DNA of 64,000 nucleotides. It comes from Phlegmacium glaucopus (lineage: Eukaryota > Basidiomycota > Agaricomycetes > Agaricales > Cortinariaceae). This document shows, piece by piece, positions 11,789 to 21,805 of the stretch. The stretch covers positions 157,787-221,786 of the forward strand of contig MU130073.1 in the NCBI GenBank assembly GCA_015039465.1, given 5' to 3'. Each line of letters opens with the position of its first letter. The first letter of the stretch is position 1. The notes below the pieces were generated by a model, which was given only the letters and a program-made list of their open reading frames with translations, ran no database searches and was not told where the DNA came from. The translations under genes were made by a program, and so were the position numbers.

Positions 11789-13470
11789 ATGTCCAGCGAA
11801 CTCCTGTTGATACTGGACGATGCTTCAGGTCAATTCAATTACTTAGGTGGACAATGGACGCTCAGCACCCTTGTTGAGTGGTATGATTCGACATCGTACT
11901 ATCCAGCCTTCGCGGGAGACGGGATACATTTTGGTTCCTTCAACATAACTTTTGAGGGCAAGTCGTGCGTCGCAGCCTGTTATTGGGATCGATAACGCTG
12001 ACGCTCTCTCTCTCTCAATCTAGGAACATCTATAGCATTTATTGGCAATACACCAACACTATTTGCGGCTGAGTCGCAGTCAGCAACTGTTTCTATTGAT
12101 GGCGAGCAGCCTTACAATATCACATATGGAGATCCCAAGCCTCCATCGTATATGCAGTGGTATAAGTCTCCAACTCTTGCTGAAGGGTCCCATACTATCT
12201 CAGTGGGCCAACTGGATGGCACGGCTGTCGATTTTGCACTTATAAGTGTCGGCCCACAGACATCATTATCTGGCAAACGGATCTTTGTTGATGATACTAA
12301 TTCGGCAATACAATACAGTGGACAGTGGTCGGTGAACACGGATAAATTCAGCGCAGGCACACTTCCAGATGGATTTCCGGCTGGTAATAGCACCCATAGA
12401 AGCGTTACTCCTGGAGACACAATCACTTTTCGTTTCTCCGGTTCGTTTTGCAGTGTCAAATCTACTTTTTTTATTGGAGTGGAACTTGAAATTTTCGCTA
12501 TAGGGAGTTCTCCGTCCGTTTATGGAATTTTCTCTTGGGCGAATCTGGGCTTCCTCTCTGCAAACTATACTTTGGACGGCAACACTCTACCTGGAACCTT
12601 TTCCGTTACCCCTTCTACGTCCCAATTTGTGAATAATTTTGGTCAAGCATCAAATGTTCTTATGTTTTCTGACGATACCATCCAACCTGGCGACCATACC
12701 CTTGTCGTTACCATCACTCAATGCGTTAACCAGACGTTTATGCTCGACTACATCACATATTTGCCCTCATTTTCCACTCTTGCCACTATGCCAAACCTTA
12801 CAAGCACTTCGACTTCATCTGCCAATGTGTCGGCAAGCACAACGCTTTCGACAACAGCGTCATCACAGAATAATAACGTCAGGAATAGCAAGAGCACCCC
12901 AACTGGTGCTATCGCTGGGGGCGTTGTTGGTGGTTTAGTCGCCATTGCGATACTGTTTTTATTACTCTTTTGGTTGCGAAAACGGCGTGGCAAAGAAAAC
13001 TATACACAAAATAATCTAATTCCTGCTCGTGAGACATCATATAATACTTTCTTTGATCTAACGTTTTTGGCCTAATGAGCTATCACTTAGAAACGCAACC
13101 TGTCCATGTTGTACCTCAGATGGATCAGCAACCACAATTGTCTTCTGTCCGGGACTTTACCGCCACACACTCCACAATGCTTTCAACAAACAGGACGGTC
13201 TCTCCCTTTCAGTCTAGTATTGCCAATCATCAGGGTTCGGGCTCAGCCATCGACCTGAAGCGTGAGAGGGTTGATTTTGGAAACCAACAGAGACCTAGGA
13301 ACCTTCCTGCGTTACCAATTACTGGTGTTCAAGGTCCTCAAAGTGATTCATCACGCAGCGACACTCCGTACGGGGATTTGGATGTTAGAAATTTCGTCGA
13401 ATCAGAACCGCCATCATATGATGCTGTCCCAGCAAACCGTATGGGAAGACTGCATGATGTTGCAGATTGA
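11789..13470 (+). CDS. single-pass membrane protein with extracellular beta-rich domain and cytoplasmic tail
   Basis: Type I-like surface protein of a kind common in Agaricomycetes, function unknown. The outside part has two similar units marked by GGQW and YSGQW with D-D-T/A near each start, many N-glycosylation sequons, and then a Ser/Thr-rich stalk. A glycine-rich transmembrane helix follows (TGAIAGGVVGGLVAIAILFL) with an Arg/Lys stop-transfer (RKRRGK). The tail ends with a PPSYDAV motif, as in PPxY adaptor sites. Exons are 11789-11957, 12024-13028 and 13091-13470. The first intron (11958-12023) fits only as a GC-AG intron, and the second is an ordinary GT-AG intron whose phase joins the tail in frame. 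The true N-terminus is uncertain: no signal peptide follows the ATG at 11789, and AG at 11795-11796 could be an acceptor for an upstream exon. Confidence 0.72.
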
Positions 13471-13479
13471 TCACGCATC

Positions 13480-14255
13480 GGCACATGTTCAACTTTACCA
13501 TCAGTTCTGTTCTGCGTTCACCTTTTGCTTATATTTATTGTGATGTTGCAGATCCACCCTTCTTCTCACCTTGTTCCTTCACTCCCTTGTGTTTCACTCT
13601 CTCTCCTTATATACTAACTTGTACCTACTGTTTCGTATCGTTTAGCTCGAACAACATTCATCATCTAGGTTACATGAAAACAGTAGTTATAGAAAGGGAT
13701 TCTTATGGTCTTATGGTCATCGGATACACGACTGTACAATACTTAGCAAACTACTACTACTACTATATCACATTTCTGTAGTACTATACTCTATGGGAAT
13801 ATGGATGGATATTTACAGTCTAAAATTATCAACGACGGCATAAGTTACTGCCGAGTCGCCATTTGAAACTTGAAAGCAAACCATTGATCCTTTGACAGCA
13901 ACCATACTCTTTTGAATATTTGAGTGGTGGGCAACTGTCAGTACCTCTTGTCAGCTCAGCTGAAAGCTATCGCCTCTGGACTTATTGCCAAATACATTTG
14001 TGGGAGGAGAGCACGAAACCAACATGTGGATAACATTTACAAAAACGTTACAGCTAAGTTCTACAATGGCGCCAATGACGATTCTGATAATAATCACAAT
14101 CCAGAAGCCATGAGAAGAAAAGAAACTACATCTAAAAATAAAATAAAAACTGAAGATGGATACATGGAAAGGAATACAAAAGGAAAAGTAGAAAAAATAA
14201 AATCATTGATGAAACTACAGATGTGGACAACAGGAGAGATAGATTCCGGGGATGA
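13480..14255. other. intergenic, two convergent 3' ends
   Basis: Lies between two convergent genes. It contains pyrimidine-rich presumed 3' UTR, a short (act)n microsatellite near 13750-13766 and an A-rich run around 14110-14200. The A-rich run leaves a long frame open on the plus strand but shows no coding character. Confidence 0.4.
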
Positions 14256-14259
14256 AATA

Positions 14260-16475
14260 CTAGAAGAATTTGAAGAACCGATCGACGAGAGAGGAAATCG
14301 ATGGGCAGAATCTCGAAAGGTTCCACTCAGTGGGAGTTCGAGACGAGGTAGGTCCTTTCAAAACTTCACGCCGCCGTTGGAAATTGCGGCTTCTTCTCTG
14401 CGCTGGAATTGGAGTCTTCAGCTTTGAAGCATCCGGTTCACAAAGTCGTCGTCGCTGGCTAGGTGAGGGCCCGGTACGCACGGATTCTTGTTGGGAATAT
14501 TGGGAATAAAAAGAATCCTCGCGTCGTCGCTTCCCATGCTCCACCTTTGACATCTGGGGTGCTCCATGCCCTTTCACTTTCGTCCTCTGCGAAAATCAGT
14601 CAGAAGCTGTAAAAAAAATTATTACAAAGAGGAGTGAACGAACCGAGGAATTGATCAAATTCATTTCTGATCCCACAGATAGCTTCTTGAGACAACGATG
14701 CCCAGGCCCAGGAACGACACGAGACTTATCCGATTCCCCACTCATGTTGATGAGTCTCATGCCCTTGTATGCTCTGAGATAGGGGAAGGGATGGACGCCT
14801 CTGTCGTTGTTTGGCGGGTATTGTCGTACATCCTGATAGCTATGCTGCGGGATCGGTCCATCCCCAGACAAGGATTGCTTGCTTGGTTCCTCCTGAGGTC
14901 GTCGTTCATCATCTTGGGTAGGAGTTGATTGTATGATTTCCGGAACGGTTGCGGGAGAGTAGGAAGTCCCGGGGTTCTCTGAAAGGGCTGTCCAAAAGCA
15001 GGATGCTACTGTGAGGGGATCGGTTGCATGGCTAGAGGGTAATTGGTTTATTTGAATTTGGGTGGACTGTTGAATGCATTCGCTTGGCTGGAACTCCTGT
15101 TGTGCGACGAACGACGTCAATGCGGGTTTACTAACAAGGCAACGGAACTAGGAATACTCACCATTGAGGCCCAATAATCGGTGGTGTAATCTAGATCATC
15201 ATTATTATTGTCGTTGATCTGACCGTCATGTGAATAGAACGCCTGGTGCTCCGGCTGTGGCTGAGGTGATGTCCACGTCGTTGGGAGAGAAGAAACAGAG
15301 GGTTCTATCGTGGCTGCACCCGAGAACTCCATGCTAAAGCCGTCGCCGGTCCAACCAGGATAGGAGGCATCGTGGATGTCTTGTTGATAGAAGTGGGACG
15401 CTTGTGCATCGTTCGTGTTATTGTTCTCGAATGTTGGATTTTGATACTGAGAGACAGAAGACCATGCAGCCTGTTGGGACCATTCTGGGACGTAACCAGC
15501 TTGTGGCACTGAGGTAGGCGCATTAAATTCTGATGGTTCAAGCCCGAATGTTGGATTTTGATACTGAGAAGCAGAAGACCATGCGGCCTCTTGGGACCAG
15601 TCTGGGAAGGAACTAGCTTGTGGCACTGAGGTAGGCGCACTAAATTCGGATGGTTCAAGATGTATGGGGGAACTGGTGGTTGCGGTGGTCTGGCTGTCGT
15701 TGTAAACGACCTCAGCCAACACTGATTCTGGCGCCATGTACGAGGGTTGGATTGATGAAGGGGAAGAAGCCGAAGGAGTCGTCTCTGGTACTGCTGATGA
15801 TGAAGAAGGCGTCTCGCTCGTAGTGGAGAGACATTCTGCTGTTGGTGGCTCCTCATCTGGTTGCGTATAGGGCGCTGAGGAAAGCTCCTCAACTTCCTCA
15901 CGAGGACCAGAAGAAGATGCAAGACCGTTTAGGAGACCTAGGTTTTCAGCTGCCTCGATGAATCCTGCAGGAACCACAATGGCATCCTCGCTCTCATCAA
16001 CATCGGTCGTGTCGCCATCGTCCTCATCGGCAGCCTCCTGCTTCCGCCTGTTTCCGAAATGTGAGTACAAGGTTTTCGCTAGAATAATAACCTTGACTTA
16101 CTTTGCAGTATCTTCAGAAATGGGAACGATAACGCGAGGCACGTTGAGATTCACAGGATTAAGAGCGTAAAACTCGGCTGGTATGGTGGGAGTGCTGACA
16201 GGCTCAGTTGTTTCGCAGCTGGCACGTATCCTCTTTTCAATCTTAGCAAAGTCGTACTTCGGGCCTCTTTTGAGTGGTCTTGGCTTGCCAGGTTCGACGG
16301 GTTCGGCGGGTTTGATGATTTCTTCGACGAGTCCCTTGACGCGCGTTTGTCTGTGCCTCCTGGCTTTGGCAGCATCACGGTACTGATGACCACCACGGCG
16401 TTTGGTTTTCTTGCCCTTCTTGACCTTCCCACCCTGGTTAGAAGGTTGAGGATCGGATGTAGTGTCCTTTGGCAT
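14260..16475 (-). CDS. low-complexity, probably nuclear protein with a duplicated 39-residue unit
   Basis: No recognised family. The start at 16475 gives a Lys/Arg-rich N-terminal region (GKKTKRRGGHQYRDAAKARR) that could be a nuclear localisation signal. After an intron (16101 down to about 16050) comes a long Ser/Pro/Glu-rich disordered stretch. It contains two copies of a 39-residue unit beginning LEPSEF and ending QYQNPTF. The DNA period is 117 bp, for example GAATGTTGG at 15429 and again at 15546. Exon 2 ends at 15162 and exon 3 starts at 15096, in phase. A third intron near 14640-14590 leads to a basic C-terminal exon ending at 14260. The first two introns are well supported; the third has a weak donor (GTTCGT). 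Its regulatory or chromatin role is unknown. Confidence 0.6.
15390..15660 (-). repeat. two-copy 117-bp in-frame tandem repeat
   Basis: Two adjacent 117-bp copies encode nearly the same 39 residues and differ at scattered sites. They share motifs such as APTSVPQA, AAWSS and SQYQNPTF. The unit length is a multiple of three, so expansion keeps the frame. Confidence 0.8.
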
Positions 16476-17182
16476 ATTGAATATTTGATAGTGGAGAACG
16501 GGAAAAGTGGTTCAAGTTGCAGGTAAATGGTTAAATTGAGGGATTTGGTGGACTGAAATCATGCTTATTTATATATCCACAGACACCGTGCCACTGGGCC
16601 ACTGGGCCACTGGCGACGCGACCGCTTTGTCTGCTTCGTTGAATAACCCCGAATACTTACAACGCTTTGACTACCACGCGTTTGCATTCACCGCCCATGA
16701 TCACAATAATTCTGCCTGGTATATATGCCTCTAAACCTTGTGTTTTATTGAGATATTCGTCTTAAATTTACTGTGTTATATCACTCACCCAGTGCTCATG
16801 TAGGTGTAGATCCACTACGTATTTCCATTTTGGGACAATTGCATATTTTGCCTTGTCTTGTTTGTTCCAATCGTTATTGTATTACGTACCATAACTGGCC
16901 ACAACCACCTATACTTACAATTGCCTTGTGATGACAATTTTTTTGATTCGAAAATCAAATGGGCTCAACAACCGGTGCGAGTGATGTATAACGACTACAA
17001 AAATGTGAGGAACTGAGAAAAAAAAGACCAGTTCGATGGGAGTCCAATGCTATGGGGCATAGTATGCTACATGGAAAATGAGTGGTACAAGGGAACTTAG
17101 CGGGAAAAAAAAATGAGGCCTCTAGGAGGAGAACAGCTGTGGGCGTAAAATGGGTAATGGATGAAAGGGAAACGATAACCTG
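16476..17182. other. intergenic
   Basis: Promoter side of the low-complexity gene and 3' side of the RING gene. It contains a short direct repeat of GCCACTGG near 16590-16612. No RNA gene or conserved frame was seen. Confidence 0.4.
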
Positions 17183-19833
17183 TTATCTAACGTCCACGTC
17201 CAACGGAACCCTGCACAAAGGGCAGGTTTTACTTCGTGCCAACCAACGTGCAAGACACATCTCATGAAAAGAATGTTGACAGACAGAGGTCAGACCCGCC
17301 TTGTCTCCGTCCTTGAACTGTGAAAGACAGATGCCGCATTTATTGACTCTCACACCAAGTAAAGATAGCTTAACCTTCACAAGTCCATCTTTCGTTTTTC
17401 GTCTACGTTTGACTTCGATTTGCCCAATGAGTGAGATGTTGGCGTTCGGGAAGGTAGATGGTGGGGGGGACATTATGTGGGCATGGGTCGCGCTTGCGGG
17501 TCCAATTAGCTCTGAGACCAGAAGCAGCGTCTGGGCGATTATTGAGGCTAGGCGCCTGCCACCCTGGATGACCAGAACTTACTTCATAGTCAGAACCATC
17601 ACCCTCTCCGTCGGCTAATCGAGAAACCAGCAGATCAAGTTCTGTGGGGTCAAGCCGCCGGTTGGCTTCAGACATGGGAGACGTTGGTCCCCGTACAGTG
17701 GAATCAGAGAGAGCGGTGGTAGACCCCACTGTCAATTCGGTTGCTGAGGATGACGGCGTAATTGGTAGATGTTGCTGTGATCGGAGGCGTGCCTCATCGG
17801 AAAGAGGTGTCGACGCACCACTTGCTGAGCAATCGTCCAAAGACGTGTCATCGAGATTAATTAAGAGTCCTTCTGGACAGCGAGATGAATGGCCTTCTGC
17901 GTCATATGCTGAAACCCCAGGTGCAAATGTCGAATCAATATTGGAGCGTGTAACACTCGGTGGCGGGCGTGGTAGGGGTCGGCCAGTATAATGACGGCGG
18001 TTAGGAGTCATAGGTTCCTCCATGAAATTTATTTGGGCGAGACTATTGGCTGTTCCGAGCGATAGGGGCGTTGAACGACAAGTGCAAACATCCTCGGCGG
18101 AGAATGAATCATTCAATTCTGGAACAGGACGGGCCGCAATAATGGTCTCTTGGTCGTTGAGAGTTGTACCGTTTACTACCACATCAAAGTGAGTGCGATA
18201 AACGGGCGTTGCAGGTAAAGGGGTATCTAAAGCTTGCTGATCGATTTTCGTCGAGGAAGGTTGGTCTCCAGTGACGATGGTGGGCCGAAGAGGGGAAGAA
18301 TGAATTGGTGGCAGGGTGTGTTTTAAAATTGAAGGCACTGGAGTGGGTGATGGTACAGGGTGTGTTACCGGAGAAATTGGCCGTGTTGGTGGGAACTCTG
18401 CACCCAGCGCCACACTACCGCTAGCGGCAGTCGACGCAGAAGCCGGCGAGCGCCATAATTTTCGGTCTAATAGCGCGCTCGAAGGGCCTTTCCGGTCTCT
18501 CAGCGAGCCATTTAGGTGCGTTTGAGAAGACACTATAGACTGTGCTTCATGCATGGTGCCGTCTTGAGAACCATTTGGAAATTCCTTTGTACGCGGCGAC
18601 GCTAGAGGTCGGGATCCGACACTGAAGCTCTGGCTGCGGGCTGGAGAATTTCCCACGTGGAAAGAGGGAGAAATTTTCAAAGCTTGAATTGCAGACATAA
18701 GGCTAGACGGATAGCCCCCAATATCAAACTCATCTGGATAATTGTCTTCATCGATGACTTCCCAATGATCTAATTTCTCTTTCCCTTTACCAAATAGCTT
18801 TCGGTTGGCAGAATTATCATTCTTGCAGGGAGAGAGCGGCAGTTTCATCATGGAAGCTGTTGCTAGAGATGTCGAGCTTCGAAAGAATATGCTTCGGGAA
18901 GACGTGGCATAAGGTGATGAACATGGAGATGGCTGTGCAGACACCGGACGATCGGGGTCTATCCCCAGAGGTGGAGAAAGAATAGTTCGTAAGGGAGAAA
19001 GCGACAGGAATCGTCGTTTTGTTGGAGAAATTGGTGATAACTTGTTGTTATCTTCAATCACAATAACATTAGAGTCGATGGTCAACCGTCCTGGAATTCT
19101 GCGCGCACTGCGACCTCGATCCGCGTCGCTACCGTCTCCCTGTTTCTGCGAGAACTCGGAGGAAGAAGAGATGGGGAAGTCGAATCCACGTCGACTTTTC
19201 CAATCACTTCTCACCCTCTTCTCCAGTTCTACGCCTTTAGGCAAGTCGTCAGAGCAAACAACAGAGCTTTTGTCAATAATTTGCAGAGATTCATCGGAGT
19301 CTGATCCTTGGTCAGATACTACTGTTTTATTCAAAGTTTCGACTTTCGGCGGCACCACTAGAAATTCTGGCATCTCAGGAATATTCTCGGGAATTAATAC
19401 TGTTGGTATTGATGCAGGGACTAGCGTTGTTGTACTGGAGCATGCTGAGAGTGGAGGAGTTGTCATTGTCGCCTCTTGGAACGATGGCGGCGGATAATCC
19501 GGGATACCTAGTAAAAATTGTTCAGAGTAGATGCGTAAGAGTTTGGAGATGGAGCGCCGTACCGATTTGATCATCGTATCCACGATCGTGTCGGCCTTGC
19601 ATGCGAAAAGGTCGACGACCTCCACGGTTTGCTGGTGAGCCGCGAAGGTTCCTAGGTCCAGTATTAAATCTGATTTCTTCCTCTTGTCGAGGATTTCTCT
19701 CTGGTCGAGGTCGTGGTTTTGATTTCTTGGGTTTACCATTACGATCGGCGTTGTCAGGAGGCAGGCGCTCCTGACGGACAGCGAAAGGATATGGATGGAT
19801 ATTGGCTGCGTCCGCAATCCTTGGAGGAGACAT
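17183..19833 (-). CDS. RING-H2 finger protein, probable E3 ubiquitin ligase
   Basis: Large protein with a C-terminal RING-H2 finger, so probably an E3 ubiquitin ligase. Three exons join cleanly: 19833-19563, 19507-17583 and 17530-17183, total 847 residues. The middle exon is Ser/Pro/Thr-rich and disordered. The last exon encodes a basic stretch (EVKRRRKTKDG), then KLSLLGVRVNKCGICLSQF, then CQHSFH and CPLC. Spaced this way, the Cys/His ligands make C3H2C3. Intron 17531-17582 is 52 nt with a consensus GTAAGT donor, and intron 19508-19562 is also in phase. Without these introns the RING would be in a different frame, which supports the model. The N-terminus (MSPPRIADA) is Arg/Pro-rich. No transmembrane segment is evident. 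The target is unknown. An alternative start at 19739 lies in another frame and would lose the first intron. Confidence 0.8.
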
Positions 19834-20193
19834 TGAGGCGGTTAAAGACAGAAGATGTTGCCAGGAGGAACATGCATACACCACGAATATGCAGCATTGC
19901 AGACTTTGGTGATATTTGGTTTGCTAGAGAAAAGTCAGCGAATATATCTCTTGCTGTGCATCACATTTCCCAATCACAAGAGTAGAATTATAATCGACGT
20001 ACTTTTGTTTAACTCAAAGTTGGTCCACAAGGGCCAGTATCTTACTTTGACGCGTTATTATGCAAAAACATTCAGAGCAAACAAAGCACGCGTGGATCAC
20101 GAAACGTTGTCTAATAAGGTTTATGTTTATACTTCCATCGATTTTAGTTTTTTTAATCTAAAACTTGGACGACTGACTCTTTTCATATCGATA
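19834..20193. other. intergenic between RING gene and mobile region
   Basis: AT-rich spacer carrying the presumed promoter of the RING gene. No other feature was seen before the target duplication at 20194. Confidence 0.4.
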
Positions 20194-20202
20194 GGCGTAA
20201 TC
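20194..20202. repeat. 9-bp target site duplication of the outer element, left copy
   Basis: GGCGTAATC lies here and again at 28193-28201, immediately outside related inverted ends (TAGGCTCGTGACCA on the left; the right end reads TAGACTCGCTACCA on the complement). The two bases before it also match (TA), so the duplication could be read as 9-11 bp. Confidence 0.75.
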
Positions 20203-21290
20203 TAGGCTCGTGACCAACCGCTTCTTTCAACTCCGCTAAGCTTCGTCAGAAGCGGCTGGGAGCAACGGACCACTTTTAAGGGAGTCACACATGTCACAAA
20301 GGACTTAGTGAAATTTTGGGTAATTCTAATGCATCCTAACATCGCTTTCATCTGAATCATCATTGTTCTCGTCATCCAACCCATCTAAGCTCACATATCA
20401 TTTCCCTTGCTGAGATTCTGAAGTCTCGCTGTCAATCTGCCATAACAATACCATCTTTTACAAGGCCACTAATCTTCATCTGGCACTTGTATCCCTCTTG
20501 GCCCGCTGTTCTTGCTCTTGGACCTTCACTGCTGTTTTCACTGCTTCTTATTCTCGTCGTCTTGTTTCTCTTTCATGAACCTTGGCCTCCTCTTCACATT
20601 TCTGAGCTTCCAATGCAACATTGTTACATGCTTAGTCTCTTCCACCAACTGCCTTGCCTCTTCTCTTGTCTTTTTACCTCTTCCCATTCCTTTGATGTTT
20701 GGTCTCATTGAATTGCTTCTCTATCATCTCGAGTACAGCTGTCACCTGCTTCTCTTGCTATACACACACCCCATGCTAATGACACCAACTCTTACCACCC
20801 ACCATTCCAATTTCACACAAAACCCATGCTCGAACTTGATGTACTACCCTTCCCCTTACTACTCACCCTTTCCATTACTCATTTCCTTCCTTTGAATCAC
20901 CAAACATTCCTTAATTCTGGTGGCAACCTCACATGAATCCACCCAACCAACCTTTGTCATCTCATACAAAACCCCAATTTACCACTACCAGACCCATTCA
21001 CCCCCTCAGTAGCAGCACTTGTAGTATAGCATTGAACCATTGAATTGTATTTCATAAAATATACAAAAATTTTGTGGGATAAATAAAGGGAAACGAGCAA
21101 ACGAGACACACAAGTGGCAACGCGAACACGAAATTTGGCTAAGTCCCTGTCACACTTCGAGACTCCCTTAAAAGTGGTCCGTTGCTCCCAGTCGTTATGT
21201 GGTGTCCCTTATTTTCGAAGTCCGACAGGTGATGTTGTCCTTGTTGTGGTTGATGTTGCACCTATTTGGATGCTGACACCGCATAACGTA

Positions 21291-21299
21291 CTGGTAGCG
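21291..21299. repeat. 9-bp target site duplication of the inner element, left copy
   Basis: CTGGTAGCG directly precedes the left terminal repeat and recurs at 28178-28186 directly after the right one. Both copies are identical. Confidence 0.9.
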
Positions 21300-21317
21300 T
21301 AGGTTCGGAGCAAGCCC
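21300..21317 (+). repeat. left terminal inverted repeat
   Basis: TAGGTTCGGAGCAAGCCC, perfect inverted match to 28160-28177. Its inner half pairs with the following bases into a GGAGCAAG/CTTGCTCC hairpin (21307-21324). Confidence 0.9.
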
Positions 21318-21805
21318 TTGCTCCGGTCCGGGAACCGGACGCCTTCGCAGAAGGGGCTTGGGACAAAGTGCCGAAAACAGAAGGGACGTTTGACTTCATC
21401 CCTCAAACCACAATTGTACCTAGCTTTCGCAAAAATTGTATAAATGTTTTATTTGTATCTTAGAGAATTTGAATCTGTTTTTGAAAGGTTGAAAAAACTG
21501 ATAGAAATGGATCTATTCAGCCTGTATGTTGTGTCACGGTTGTCAACATATGCAAGTACAGATACTCCAAATATTGAGCTATTCACCTTTTTCTTTTGGC
21601 TTTCTATAGTTAATATTGTATTTAAACATGCTTAACCTGTTTATTTAACACCATAGGGGTTAGAGAAACCATAATGTAGTTAAATATCTTGGACTGTGAT
21701 GCATGTCACTACCATGTCACACGATATCGCGGATGTTTCAAGACGATCGAAAAATTATCTGAATTTTGAGAAAATGGGAGACTCCTCTTCAATTGTGCAC
21801 ATCCC

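Noticed and set aside
13924..14427. 167-codon plus-strand frame in an A-rich region
   Set aside because: Overlaps antisense the last exon of the minus-strand gene, composition is dominated by Lys/Asn from A-runs, and no motif or splice context supports it.
20487..20895. Frames rich in Leu/Ser/Phe/Cys within the outer element
   Set aside because: They reflect pyrimidine-rich DNA, overlap in several frames and have no family character.
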